DNA of 64,000 bases from Ambrosia x helenae (GCA_030844895.1 CM061227.1:111902238-111966237), one strand, 5' to 3'. Positions 21,604-35,650 are shown, counted from the stretch's first letter. Numbers and translations: made by a program. Notes: generated from the sequence alone by a model not told the origin.

Positions 21604-23215
21604 CGCGCAACAGTTCACCTAGTCTAGCATAATGTCCGATTAACGCATAAACAGGTCCGAACACGTGTTACTAAGTCATTGGGTGAATCCCGGGGTTCCT
21701 ATCATGTTCCTAGGCGTCAAATCATGTTCCGGGATGTTAAAATATACATACAGCAGCATTACACGCGATTAGGAATCAAACTAGCATTTAGGAAAAGTCA
21801 ACATGTGATTAGGGTTGGTCAACAGGCGATCAGTGTGCTAATCGCCTATATGGTCACGCGATCAGGATGCCAATCGCCCCTTATGGGGCCTAATCGCCTA
21901 TAGCAGCATGCGATTAGGATGCTAATCGCCTGCTGCAGCTGTACAATGCAATTTCGCGCGTTTAACGCTCCAAATCAGATCCGAAACATGTAAAAACATC
22001 CAATAATCATCCTAACACTTTAACAAACATATTTCAAGCAAAACCCCTAAGTTTTCATCATTCTAACAGTCCCGAATGCGAGCGTTTTCCCAAAATAGCA
22101 ACTTAGCATGAAAACATCACATCAACATGCAAGAACTTGCCCTAAATAGCAAATATCCAGATTAAATCACATAACCACGTTGTCCGATAGCATCCTATTG
22201 TTCTAGCATCATCCTATAACAAACCCTAACATCACACACTCAACAACATACCTCATATCATCCTTAATCATCCAAAATCCTTCAAATGGGTCAAAACATC
22301 AAGTATCGACAATACACCACCAAAACCCTTCAAACTCCTAGGATATCATCATACTAACTTGTAACAGCAATAAACATCATAATAACACAAGAACAACCAT
22401 GATTCAATCCTAAAAATCCTATCTTTAAACACATATAACACATATAACACATGTAAAGGTGTGGGTTTGTTTAAAAACGGTTTTAAATGGATTTTCAAAG
22501 ATAAAAACATTTATAAGTCAGGTCTGGACGTTTAGGGAGTAAAACATAATCAAATAAGGGTTTGGGTTTGAAGAACACACCTTGTAATCAAGAGGTGATG
22601 ATGGAATAAGCTTGAAAATGGTGGTTTTGATGCAAAAACGAGTTCCAGAGGGTGTTTGTGGGTTGGGTTATGTTATGGGACGGCTAGGGTTGCACAAATG
22701 ATGTTTTGGAGGTCAAGGGTGGTATTTATAGGCGTTTTTAGTCGTTCAGCACGTGTCACGCGAGTATGCAGTTTTACACGCGATTAGGGAGCCTAATCGC
22801 ATGACAGTTCATGCGATTGGGGCCTAATCGCATGAATAGTCATGTGATTAGCCCCTACTCGCCTATAATCACCCTCCAATCGCCCCTATATTGGCGATTA
22901 GGCTATTCCCCAAGAGCCTAATCGCCTGTAACCTCTGTGTTCGTGTGTTTTGCGCGTTAAACCCCGTTTTAACACATGTTAGCACATATTCACATACCGA
23001 CAAGTCACATAATGATTGTAAACATATAATGCATGATAAATAACACGTTCCCGCCCGATCACCAATTCCCGGGACCCGAGACTTGCGTATGTTAAAACCC
23101 TAATGATGTGCGACTCGACTCGACCGACCTTGTTATGTGTAACGTATGCGCGACTCGCTAAGGTAGACTTACTAAGTTTTCAAAAGTTAGTTACCGGAAG
23201 TTGCCGGGTGTCACA
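21604..23215 (-). repeat. E3 Gypsy-type LTR, proximal part
   Basis: On the minus strand the sequence starts TGTGACACCC at 23215. A TATAAATA box lies at about 22724-22731, followed by a leader. The flanking ATAAC (23216-23220) matches the uninterrupted site in the second E2 copy (29486-29490), so E3 inserted at ATAAC. Many short inverted copies of GCGATTAGG/CCTAATCGC lie at 21763-21932 and 22768-22935. No coding sequence is seen. Confidence 0.7.
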
Positions 23216-25685
23216 ATAACACTAACATAAGTAATACAAGAAACAATGCGTGCAACCTAAATGTGTTAAGTAGTTGATACTGCTCAAGTATAAGATGCGG
23301 TTAGAGGTTCTTCCCCTTTCAGGTTCACCCTTTAACCGTAATGATATTAATGTGTAAGTATAAGACATGATTAGGGGTTCTTCACCTTTCGGGTTCACCC
23401 TTAACCGGTAAATTTTTGTTCACATCATTCGGCTCTAAACAACCATATTGATAAACTCTGAGGATTACACCATTCCCCTCGGGTTAGAGGAATACTCTGA
23501 ACCGAGTCGTACATGGGAACTGGCTTAGATCTCATACAAGCTATCAATTAGTATGTTCGCTGGCCATGATGATGAACAAAATAATGTAAAGTATAACAAG
23601 GTTTTGCTCACAAAAAAATATATATATATGCATACCAAATATGCGTTCATGTAAGTATAGCATAAAATTTTGATTGAAAGAATAGCATAACTTAAATCAA
23701 GTAGATCGCACATTTTGCACAAAATGAAAGTAAACGAGTTAAATTAATGCTCAAAACTAGTGTTGTAAGAATAACCACTAATAACTAGTGCGAGAATAGT
23801 TGCGAATAACGCGTGAAAATAACTACCAACAAAAGAATAATACAAAAATAATAAGATAATGTACGAACGTAACTATAAATATAATGGTGTAAAAAAATAA
23901 TGAAATTTACTGTAAATGAAAGTGCGCAGAACAGACGTATAGTCTACTGGTATGAGGATAACTGTTTGGAAACCGAAGAATGTTTTAAGTTCAAAACAGG
24001 TTCACTTGAAAAGATTTCGTAGGTACACATTTTCATGTGTTTACGAGAAGTCGAGTTTGAAAAGTGTTATAAGGTATATTATTAGTTGCAATTTCCTCCC
24101 GAAAACATATATTGGATACGTTATATGAAAACATGCAGATTTGCATTTGATTTGTAAAATATGCAAATGCAAGTTTATAAAATGCAAGATGAAACCATTT
24201 CATGAAGTGTGCGTAAATCTAATGTGTTTCGAAAGACCAAGATTTATATTGATGTGAAGGTTGTGAATAATCCCAGATGCCTTGACGAATTTTGGAAAAT
24301 AAATTTTTTTTTTTTTGTATTTAAACATTTCTTTAACTCGTGAGTTGAAAAGTCGGAAATTTTTAATTGTTATGAAATGTTGAGAACATCGAAGTATTAC
24401 CCGTTAAGACTGGGTAAACTTGAAACCTTTTAAATTTTCAAACTTTTACGAAATTTATATATTGAAAGATCATTTATTTGCAGGATCGTTAAGGCATCTC
24501 TTTGGGCTCATAGCGGGCTATTTGTTTCAAGGCACAAGGTGTATGAAAAGTGTGTTCTAATTTGGCGAATAGGCTTTGTGAAAAGACTTATAGAATAAAG
24601 TTGTCAAATTAATCGTTTTAGAGAGTAGTGTACTAGTGCGTATCGTGTAGGTAGGTATTTATATATGAGTTTAGTCTGACTAAGAAGTTCTAACTAATGG
24701 TAGTTGGCTATGGCTTAGGAGACTGGGTGCAGCAATATTAGTATTAGGTATATGAGGATATACTGTGACTTTGATCAAGTAAGTTTGTAAACATGAAGGT
24801 ATAAAACAGGTTGAAATAATAAGTTTGGAAAAACCATGTTCATTTTTAACTGTGTGATGACGCAACATTCCTAAAATCAGGTTGTGATCAAAGTTAAATA
24901 CAGAGTTTAAAACTTAAGTCATGGGTAAAAATGTTTTAACGCAAAACGAGTAATACCTTATAGTGTAAAAACCATGAGGATAAGTGAAATAGTGAAAGCT
25001 TTAATGCGATAATATATCGAAGAAAAGTTTTAGTAATGATGATAAGGGATTCAAAAACGAATGATCAATGAATAATGACATATGAAACATCAAGTGATTA
25101 AATGGAATCTTCAATTGATAAACAACCATAAATATTAATGATATAAAACATTGGAATTGTTTCCATAAGAAACTTTGACCAACTCAAGTATTTGAAATTT
25201 CCTAGTGACTTGTGGGGGCGTACTTTAGCCTATAAGTGAATGCTCATCCCAAGAGTTCCCAGGTAGGTATACGGGCCCCTCGTCTGATTAGGATTTATAT
25301 GAAATACCAGGCCTAGACAGAAAACTCAGGATACAGGCGCTCACCCTTCCAGATTGCACGTGCCCCATCAATAGTGAATTCCAAAACTTTAGCGAGATTA
25401 AAAATGAGATGCAAAAATAGATCCTTGAGATTTGGATTTCACTCCTAACTCAAAGATGTATTTCAAAATTGAAAACGATTGTGGGATGAAACCAATCACT
25501 AAGTTAAGGATATTACTCCCAGCTTAGTGGTTAAGTTCCTTTTTGAAAGAAATACTCTTTGAGGTGTGGATGTCACTCCTATCTCAATGATATATTCCTA
25601 AGATAAATAACATATAGATGAGTGAAACTAATCACCAAGGTATGGATATCACTCCTAACTTGGTGATATCGTTTAGTTTGTGAAA
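23216..25685 (-). mobile_element. E2 internal region, left copy (non-coding)
   Basis: About 98-99% the same as 29486-31967 by eye; differences are a few substitutions and small indels such as AT-run length near 23620. No ORF above 75 codons. Its left end is cut by the E3 insertion. At 25685/25686 it joins directly to the LTR, lacking the 257 bp present in the other copy (31968-32224). Confidence 0.8.
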
Positions 25686-28586
25686 GCACATGGTACTAAA
25701 ATGTAAATATATTATTGAATAATTTAAATTGTCATACATAGATGAAATGGGAAAAAAAATACAAAAGTCTGAAAGAAACATGAAAACTGAAATAACTTAT
25801 TAAAAGCAAGCACTAAAATCCAATGCAATGGAACTAAGATCAAACTGCACCTGAAACATGTACAAAATAGGTTTTGTCAACATAAGAAATGTTGGTGAGC
25901 ATTCCTAGTTTTAATACATATAGTAAGTTGGAAAATGGTATACAATTCAAGTGCAAGCTACGGTGCAATTATGTAAACTATGTATCATACAAATGAGCGA
26001 AATCAATCCCGTGACTGTATAATGTACTAAATGAACGGCGGTGTACTTATCCAAATAACTGGATAATAACTTAACAATGGCCACGGATTCTCCGATGAAA
26101 AGGGGGAGAATCAATCTAGGCGGGTTGTCAATCCAAATAGCGCTATCCAATGTTATGGTCGGCTTGTACAATGTTAATGATTTCACTAAGTACAAATGTA
26201 TTCTACATGTAATGTCTAAGCATAAAGCACGTTTGTAAGCAAATGCACATAGTACTAGAATTGTATTGTAAAATGTGAACTTGTATTTGTAATTTGTATA
26301 AGTGTACATGTAACACCCCAAAAATGAATAAAAGCAAAAAGGGGATAGGAAATACTCACATTCACTAAGTTTGCTAAGCGGCGAGTGAAAGCAAGGTGAA
26401 TCCCGAAGGCTCAACCTAAAGTTATGGTATAAAGTAAGTGTTTATACTTAAAAGAGTCTAGGGTTCCTAATCTAAAGCATCTAGGATGTTAAGTCTAGAT
26501 TTTGGGGTTTTTAAGTTTGGTAACGAAAATGTAACGCGTTGAGTCGAATAAATAGTTTATATGTGTCGCGAGATAGAAAACCTATGAAAAACTTCACGTA
26601 CATAACTTAGGTTAATATTACAAAATTATTTACCAAGTTATATGGCATAAGTAACGATATTGAAAATAAGTTGGATAATCTTAAACTATAATTATTTATA
26701 TTTGTTTTATTAAATATAAACATTTATATTGATCAATAAATGAGATGATAAAATAATAAGTAACTTGAGTTCAAAAAGATGATATTTTCTAAGTTTATAA
26801 AATAATAAAATTTAACTCAGAAAATATTTGTAATTTATATAAAAGTATTAATTAAATTTGTATTATCAAAAATGACATAAAGTTGGAATAAAATGTAAAA
26901 TGGTTTCAAAAAAAATAACGTGAAAACTTCATATTCTGACCCTAAAGGTCTCAAAATAATTTTTATAAAAGTTTTGGTGAATAAAATCTATTTAATATAA
27001 ATTTCCTTGTTTCAAAATTAGTTTAATTGACAAAAATGAGTTAAAATATAAAAATGGTTTTATAAATCTAATCTCCTATGAAGACTTATTCCTCTGACAT
27101 AAAAAGTCTTGGAATAATTTTTATAGAACTTTCCTTGATAAAAATCTATTTATTATAGATTTTATATGTTTAGAAACTAGTTTATTAACCAAAAATAGAA
27201 TATTGTATGAAAACATTTTAAAACAAAGTAAAACTGATGTGGAAATGTTTATAACATGTTAAAGTATATCTCCACCAATTTTTATAACGAAATAAATTAA
27301 ATACGAATTTATATGAATTAAATATGATTAATAACACATAAATCCGAAATAAATACAAAACACTTTCTAAAAATAAAAGTTTATGTAAAAAATTAGTCTA
27401 CTGACTTGAAAGGTCTCACAATAAATTTATAGAATTTTCTTGATAAAAATCTATTTAATATGAATATTATTTATTTAAAACTAATTTAACAAAAGAAATC
27501 GGGATAACCTATGAAATCGTACCAAAACAGAAGAAAAACGACATGATAAATTCTAACATAATAAGATGCATTCCTGTAAATTTTCATGTTAAAATACGGT
27601 ATATATGAATTTATATGGATTAAAGCATATTAAAAATGATAAAAAAAAAATACTAAACGGTTTCTAAAAATTCTGGAATTGTTTCTAAAACTCCTAGTTA
27701 GTCATATGAACAAGTCTACAAAGTTTCATAATTTTTAGATCAGTAACAAGCGAGTTATGCATTTTTAAAGTTCTACAAATTTTTAAATATAAAATCCCCA
27801 AAATTCCTAGAACACCCTAACCTTAGAATTTGCAATAGGAACCCTTAGAGACTATGTTTGATACAACAAATAGAGGGCTTTTAAACTGCTGATATAAATG
27901 AAAGATTATGCAAAAGTAATTGGAAAAACTCACGGTTTTGCTAGCTCAAATTGAAGAAAGAAAACCGAAATAAAATCCAAAGAATAAGCTTCCAATTCGT
28001 CAAGATTGCGAGATGATAATCGGGGATTCTTGTGCGGAAATGATAGACCATATGAGAGGAATGAAATCCAAAGACTATAAATACAAAGATAATTTAGAAA
28101 TATATGGAAAGAAGCTAGTCAAAGGGAGAGGTGATGAAGGTAGGAAATGAGGAGGAGATTAGGCCAATATTTTTGGGTCCTAACTTCAAGCAATTTATCA
28201 TGGGTGTCTGGTCAAAGGCGCGTTAATGAGTTGAACATTATTTGCGGCTAAATGGTAGCTAAAGTGTAGGTTATTCGCAAAACGGTTTTACAACTTCATT
28301 CTGTTGAAATTTTATAAAACTTAAACACATGTATTTCTTTTTATACAAATTAGTATGGGTTTAAAACGTATCTTTTTGCTTAAGTATTTCTTAAGCAATG
28401 AAATTAGTAAAAATCTAAACTTTTAAATTTTACGAAATATTTGTATACATTCCAAAAATTTATATATACATTTTTTTTAATTCTATAAATCTTGAAAGTT
28501 TATTTAAATGGAAAAACGATTTCATTTTTATTTGAAATCATAAATGCATTGAAAAAGAAAATGCACGAATTTTCTTGGAGGTTACA
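25686..28586 (-). repeat. E2 LTR, left copy (end-truncated)
   Basis: Matches 32225-35136. It lacks the last ~60 bp of the LTR that are present at 32165-32224 in the right copy. Its other end (minus TGTAACC at 28586) is intact and abuts a polypurine tract (28587-28602), so in the minus orientation this is the 3' LTR of the right-hand unit. The 155-codon minus frame at 25947-26414 is shared with the right copy but looks non-coding. Confidence 0.82.
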
Positions 28587-31500
28587 GTCTCCCCTACTTT
28601 TGGAAACTTCGTCACGAAGTTATTAAAAACACAGGGTTGAGGGTGATTGGGTAGAAATTAGGGCAACTGTGGTTTGGAAAATTCGGGTTAAGGCACGACA
28701 TGAATTTATAGGTAATAGAATAAACTGTTTCGAATAAGTTGGATACGCGATTTGATATATGTGAGTTTTAAGGATTGGATTAGGTTGATCTGAAATAGCA
28801 AGGAGGATAAAAATCTAGCAAAACACTAAACTTTAAGTTTTAGGAATCCTAAAAGAAATGCATGAGTTGATTTGACAAATTTTGAAGTAGGTGTTTAAAG
28901 CGAATATCTTTGACGTTTGACCCGAGGTTAGGAATTTGAGAGTGTAAGTGAGAAAGGTTTTGGGAATGTGTAACTAGTGAAGGGCAGAGGTACTAATGAA
29001 ACAGTCTCCCCTACTTTAGAATGGTTTCTGACCGAACATTATTAAGGACATGCAACAGGATTTCGACTAACAGAGAGTGTAAGAGTATACAAAGTTTAAG
29101 GTTTTCTGTAGAGGTGGTCAACAAGGAAGGCTCCAACAAAACTAATTGGAGCTTATGTAAAAAATTTCAAAAATGATAGTCGTTGGTCAACGACTTATTA
29201 AAGAAGTCGGACCCAACGCTATTAAATAGCCCAACATGTGAAAATGTAGAAAATAATGGATAGGTTCTTGGTCAGACTCCTAGTCCGCTCCCGCAGTATC
29301 GCTCATGCTTATATATAGGGTGTACCGCAGCTAACCCACCACACTACTGATACTTTGGACTCGTACTGATTGTCTACCAATAGCCTAAGTAGAATCACAC
29401 ACCACCCCCATGTACCTGTAAATCCATGATTGCGTTCCGGACCGTAATCATCGATTTACCTTACACTAGGGTGCTATGCTTTTCCATAACACTAACATAA
29501 GTAATACAAGAAACAATGCGTGCAACCTAAATGTGTTTAGTAGTTGATACTGCTCAAGTATAAGATGCGGTTAGAGGTTCTTCCCCTTTCAGGTTCACCC
29601 TTTAACCGTAATGATATTAATGTGTAAGTACATGATTAGGGGTTCTTCACCTTTCGGGTTCACCCTTAACCGGTAAATTTTTGTTCACATCATTCGGCTC
29701 TAAACAACCATATTGATAAACTCTGAGGATTACACCGTTCCCCTCGGGTTAGAGGAATACTCTGAACCGAGTCGTACATGGGAACTGGCTTAGATCTCAT
29801 ACAAGCTATCAATTAGTATGTTCGCTGGCCATGATGATGAACAAAATAATGTAAAGTATAACAAGGTTTTGCTCACAAAAAAAAATATATATATATATAT
29901 ATATGCATACCAAATATGCGTTCATGTAAGTATATAAGTATAGCATAAAATTTTGATTGAAAGAATAGCATAACTTAAATCGAGTAGATCGCACATTTTG
30001 CACAAAATGAAAGTAAACGAGTTAAATTAATGCTCAAAACTAGTGTTGTAAGAATAACCACTAATAACTAGTGCGAGAATAGTTGCGAATAACGCGTGAA
30101 AATAACTACCAACAAAAGAATAATACAAAAATAATAAGATAATGTACGAACGTAACTATAAATATAATGGTGTAAAAAAATAATGAAATTTACTGTAAAT
30201 GAAAGTGCGCAGAACAGACGTATAGTCTACTGGTATGAGGATAACTGTTTGGAAACCGAAGAATGTTTTAAGTTCAAAACAGGTTCACTTGAAAAGATTT
30301 CGTAGGTACACATTTTCATGTGTTTACGAGAAGTCGAGTTTGAAAAGTGTTATAAGGTATATTATTAGTTGCAATTTCCTCCCGAAAACATATATTGGAT
30401 ACGTTATATGAAAACATGCAGATTTGCATTTGATTTGTAAAATATGCAAATGCAAGTTTATAAAATGCAAGATGAAACCATTTCATGAAGTGTGTGTAAA
30501 TCTAATGTGTTTCGAAAGACCAAGATTTATAATGATGTGAAGGTTGTGAATAATCCCAGATGCCTTGACGAATTTTGGAAAATAATTTTTTTTTTTTTTG
30601 TATTTAAACATTTCTATAACTCGTGAGTTGAAAAGTCGGAAATTTTTAATTGTTATGAAATGTTGAGAACATCGAAGTGTTACCCGTTAAGACTGGGTAA
30701 ACTTGAAACCTTTTAAATTTTCAAACTTTTACGAAATTTATACATTGAAAGATCATTTATTTGCAGGATCGTTAAGGCATCTCTTTGGGCTCATAGCGGG
30801 CTATTTGTTTCAAGGCACAAGGTGTATGAAAAGTGTGTTCTAATTTGGCGAATAGGCTTTGTGAAAAGACTTATAGAATAAGTTATCAAATTAATCGTTT
30901 TAGAGAGTAGTGTACTAGTGCGTATCGTGTAGGTAGGTATTTATGTATGAGTTTAGTCTGACTAAGAAGTTCTAACTAATGGTAGTTGGCTATGGCATAG
31001 GAGACTGGGTGCAACAATATTAGTATTAGGTATATGAGGATATACTGTGACTTTGATCAAGTAAGTTTGTAAACATGAAGGTATAAAACAGGTTGAAATA
31101 ATAAGTTTGGAAAAACCATGTTCATTTTTAACTGTGTGATGACGCAACATTCCTAAAATCAGGTTGTGATCAAAGTTAAACACAGAGTTTAAAACTTAAG
31201 TCATGGGTAAAAATGTTTTAACGCAAAACGAGTAATACCTTATAGTGTAAAAACCATGAGGATAAGTGAAATAGTGAAAGCTTTAATGCGATAATATATC
31301 GAACAAAAGTTTTAGTAATGATGATAAGGGATTCAAAAACGAATGATCAATGAATAATGACATATGAAACATCAAGTGATTAAATGGAATCTTCAAATGA
31401 TAAACAAACATAAATATTAATGATATAAAACATTGGAATTGTTTCCATAAGAAACTTTGACCAACTCAAGTATTTGAAATTTCCTAGTGACTTGTGGGGG

Positions 31501-32164
31501 CGTACTTTAGCCTATAAGTGAATGCTCATCCCAAGAGTTCCCAGGTAGGTATACGGGCCCCTCGTCTGATTAGGATTTATATGAAATACCAGGCCTAGAC
31601 AGAAAACTCAGGATACAGGCGCTCACCCTTCCAGATTGCACGTGCCCCATCAATAGTGAATTTCAAAACTTTAGCGAGATTAAAAATGAGATGCAAAAAT
31701 AGATCCTTGAGATTTGGATTTCACTCCTAACTCAAAGATGTATTTCAAAATTGAAAACGATTGTGGGATGAAACCAATCACTAAGTTAAGGATATTACTC
31801 CCAGCTTAGTGGTTAAGTTCCTTTTTGAAAGAAATACTCTTTGAGGTGTGGATGTCACTCCTATCTCAAAGATATATTCCTAAGATAAATAACATATAGA
31901 TGAGTGAAACTAATCACCAAGGTATGGATATCACTCCTAACTTGGTGATATCGTTTAGTTTGTGAAATACGAGTATCTTCTTCTTTAAGCAACACACCGA
32001 AAGAATAACGAGAAAAAGAATCATAGCGAAAATATCTTGAAAGAAAATAATAGGATAAAGAGAGATAAACACGAGAGGACTCGTGAATGTCAGCTTGGTT
32101 ATAGACTAGGCTAAAAGGCATTCTAATAACCTAATTCCCTATAACCATGGCTCTGATACCAATC
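28587..32164 (-). mobile_element. E2 internal region, right copy (non-coding)
   Basis: Runs from the polypurine tract next to the left LTR to the primer site next to the right LTR (32149-32162, minus TTGGTATCAGAGCC). The part 28587-29485 is unique in the window; 29486-31967 repeats 23216-25685. A second copy of the 17-bp polypurine/LTR-end string lies at 29001-29017. No ORF of interest, so this is another non-coding LTR element. Confidence 0.8.
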
Positions 32165-35136
32165 TATAACACCCCAACCGATGGCGGAATCATCGAGGTG
32201 TCACGTAGTGACGATTGTTCAAAAGCACATGGTACTAAAATGTAAATATATTATTGAATAATTTAAATTGTCATACATAGATGAAATGGGAAAAAAAATA
32301 CAAAAGTCTGAAAGAAACATGAAAACTGAAATAACTTATTAAAAGCAAGCACTAAAATCCAATGCAATGGAACTAAGATCAAACTGCACCTGAAACATGT
32401 ACAAAATAGGTTTTGTCAACATAAGAAATGTTGGTGAGCATTCCTAGTTTTAATACATATAGTAAGTTGGAAAATGGTATACAATTCAAGTGCAAGCTAC
32501 GGTGCAATTATGTAAACTATGTATCATACAAATGAGCGAAATCAATCCCGTGACTGTATAATGTACTAAATGAACGGCGGTGTACTTATCCAAATAACTG
32601 GATAATAACTTAACAATGGCCACGGATTCTCCGATGAAAAGGGGGAGAATCAATCTAGGCGGGTTGTCAATCCAAATAGCGCTATCCAATGTTATGGTCG
32701 GCTTGTACAATGTTAATGATTTCACTAAGTACAAATGTATTCTACATGTAATGTCTAAGCATAAAGCACGTTTGTAAGCAAATGCACATAGTACTAGAAT
32801 TGTATTGTAAAATGTGAACTTGTATTTGTAATTTGTATAAGTGTACATGTAACACCCCAAAAATGAATAAAAGCAAAAAGGGGATAGGAAATACTCACAT
32901 TCACTAAGTTTGCTAAGCGGCGAGTGAAAGCAAGGTGAATCCCGAAGGCTCAACCTAAAGTTATGGTATAAAGTAAGTGTTTATACTTAAAAGAGTCTAG
33001 GGTTCCTAATCTAAAGCATCTAGGATGTTAAGTCTAGATTTTGGGGTTTTTAAGTTTGGTAACGAAAATGTAACGCGTTGAGTCGAATAAATAGTTTATA
33101 TGTGTCGCGAGATAGAAAACCTATGAAAAACTTCACGTACATAACTTAGGTTAATATTACAAAATTATTTACCAAGTTATATGGCATAAGTAACGATATT
33201 GAAAATAAGTTGGATAATCTTAAACTATAATTATTTATATTTGTTTTATTAAATATAAACATTTATATTGATCAATAAATGAGATGATAAAATAATAAGT
33301 AACTTGAGTTCAAAAAGATGATATTTTCTAAGTTTATAAAATAATAAAATTTAACTCAGAAAATATTTGTAATTTATATTAAAGTATTAATTAAATTTGT
33401 ATTATCAAAAATGACATAAAGTTGGAATAAAATGTAAAATGGTTTCAAAAAAATAAAGTTTTATGTGAAAACTTCATATTCTGACCCTAAAGGTCTCAAA
33501 ATAATTTTTATAAAAGTTTTGGTGAATAAAATCTATTTAATATAAATTTCCTTGTTTCAAAATTAGTTTAATTGACAAAAATGAGTTAAAATATAAAAAT
33601 GGTTTTATAAATCTAATCTCCTATGAAGACTTATTCCTCTGACTTAAAAAGTCTTGGAATAATTTTTATAGAACTTTCCTTGATAAAAATCTATTTATTA
33701 TAGATTTTATATGTTTAGAAACTAGTTTATTAACCAAAAATAGAATATTGTATGAAAACATTTTAAAACAAAGTAAAACTGATGTGGAAATGTTTATAAC
33801 ATGTTAAAGTATATCTCCACCAATTTTTATAACGAAATAAATTAAATACGAATTTATATGAATTAAATATGATTAATAACACATAAATCCGAAATAAATA
33901 CAAAACACTTTCTAAAAATAGAAGGTTATGTAAAAACTTAGTCTACTGACTTGAAAGGTCTCACAATAAATTTATAGAATTTTCTTGATAAAAATCTATT
34001 TAATATGAATATTATTTGTTTAAAACTAATTTAACAAAAGAAATCGGGATAACCTATGAAATCGTACCAAAACAGAAGAAAAACGACATGATAAATTCTA
34101 ACATAATAAGATGCATTCCTGTAAATTTTCATGTTAAAATACGGTATATATGAATTTATATGGATTAAACATGATTAAAGCATATTAAAAATGATAAAAA
34201 ATACTAAACGGTTTCTAAAAATTCTGGAATTGTTTCTAAAACTCCTAGTTAGTCATATGAACAAGACTACAAAGTTTCATAATTTTTAGATCAGTAACAA
34301 GCGAGTTATGCATTTTTAAAGTTCTACAAATTTTTAAATATAAAATCCCCAAAATTCCTAGAACACCCTAACCTTAGAATTTGCAATAGGAACCCTTAGA
34401 GACTATCTTTGATACAACAAATAGAGGGCTTTTAAACTGCTGATATAAATGAAAGATTATGCAAAAGTAATTGGAAAAACTCACGGTTTTGCTAGCTCAA
34501 ATTGAAGAAAGAAAACCGAAATAAAATCCAAAGAATAAGCTTCCAATTCGTCAAGATTGCGAGATGATAATCGGGGATTCTTGTGCGGAAATGATAGACC
34601 ATATGAGAGGAATGAAATCCAAAGACTATAAATACAAAGATAATTGAGAAATATATGGAAAGAAGCTAGTCAAAGGGAGAGGTGATGAAGGTAGGAAATG
34701 AGGAGGAGATTAGGCCAATATTTTTGGGTCCTAACTTCAAGCAATTTATCATGGGTGTCTGGTCAAAGGCGCGTTAATGAGTTGAACATTATTTGCGGCT
34801 AAATGGTAGGTAAAGTGTAGGTTATTCGCAAAACGGTTTTACAACTTCATTCTGTTGAAATTTTATAAAACTTAAACACATGTATTTCTTTTTATACAAA
34901 TTAGTATGGGTTTAAAACGTATCTTTTTGCTTAAGTATTTCTTAAGCAATGAAATTAGTAAAAATCTAAACTTTTAAATTTTACGAAATATTTGTATACA
35001 TTCCAAAAATTTATATATACATTTTTTTAATTCTATAAATCTTGAAAGTTTATTTAAATGGAAAAACGATTTCATTTTTATTTGAAATCATAAATGCATT
35101 GAAAAAGAAAATGCACGAATTTTCTTGGAGGTTACA
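32165..35136 (-). repeat. E2 5' LTR, right copy (2972 bp)
   Basis: On the minus strand it starts TGTAACCTCC (35136) and ends GGGGTGTTATA (32165), where the canonical CA has become TA, and is followed by the initiator-Met primer site. The terminal 65 bp resemble the end of the solo LTR at 46694-49509. Confidence 0.85.
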
Positions 35137-35317
35137 TGTATGGTTGTATTAACCTTTTAAACAAGATGCACAACTATTGTTTATTGTCTTACACTTATAT
35201 TGGGTGCAAATCCATTACATTTCATTACAATAACTACATTACATAGGTTCATAAACCATTACAAACTAGCACATTGTGCTTTACATACTAACTTGATAAC
35301 AACATTGTGCATTACAT
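35137..35317. other. Short spacer, no gene seen
   Basis: AT-rich sequence between the E2 LTR and the GRF pseudogene. It contains a near-repeat of a CATTACA/TACTAACTTGATAAC-type string but no recognised feature. Confidence 0.4.
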
Positions 35318-35650
35318 TTAGACTAACTTGATAACGACAAGAACAAAAAAAAAAAACCCAAACTTAAAATCAGCTTCCCCATCCTCTTCGTAGACCTATC
35401 TTCACTGGCTTTCAATCTGTCCATCAAAACATGATTTAAAGCTTCAAGCTTGGTAATAACTTCTTTTAGTTCAGCCTTTGCTTTCTACAACTCTGCACAT
35501 TCAGTGCAAATCTGGGTCAATCCATCCAAGGAAACATGAACATTGTGATCCCTTCATTGGACATGAATAAAACCACTGACCTGGGTTTTTATTGGTCCAC
35601 GATGTTCTGATCATTGCCGAACTCCCACATCTACAATATATCGTCGGCAT
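35318..35650 (-). pseudogene. GRF-type zinc-finger protein with C-terminal membrane anchor, broken
   Basis: Minus strand, ATG at 35650-35648. The first ~50 codons carry a GRF zinc finger: CRCGSS, then the WTNKNPGQWFYSC core, then CSCFLGWID. A stop follows the finger, and the continuation lies in another frame with a further in-frame TAG. That part is a Lys/Glu-rich coiled coil (motif AELKEVITKLEAL) and a hydrophobic tail of about 16 residues ending at TAA (35320-35318). Small plant GRF proteins with a coiled coil and a C-terminal anchor are a recognised multi-copy group. The frameshift near 35500 and the internal stop make this copy a pseudogene. An unrecognised intron is a less likely explanation. 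Confidence 0.7.

Noticed and set aside
25947..26414. 155-codon minus frame, identical at 32486-32953
   Set aside because: Sits in the E2 LTR copies; aromatic/Cys-rich low-complexity translation without a known motif. Identity reflects recent LTR duplication, not selection.
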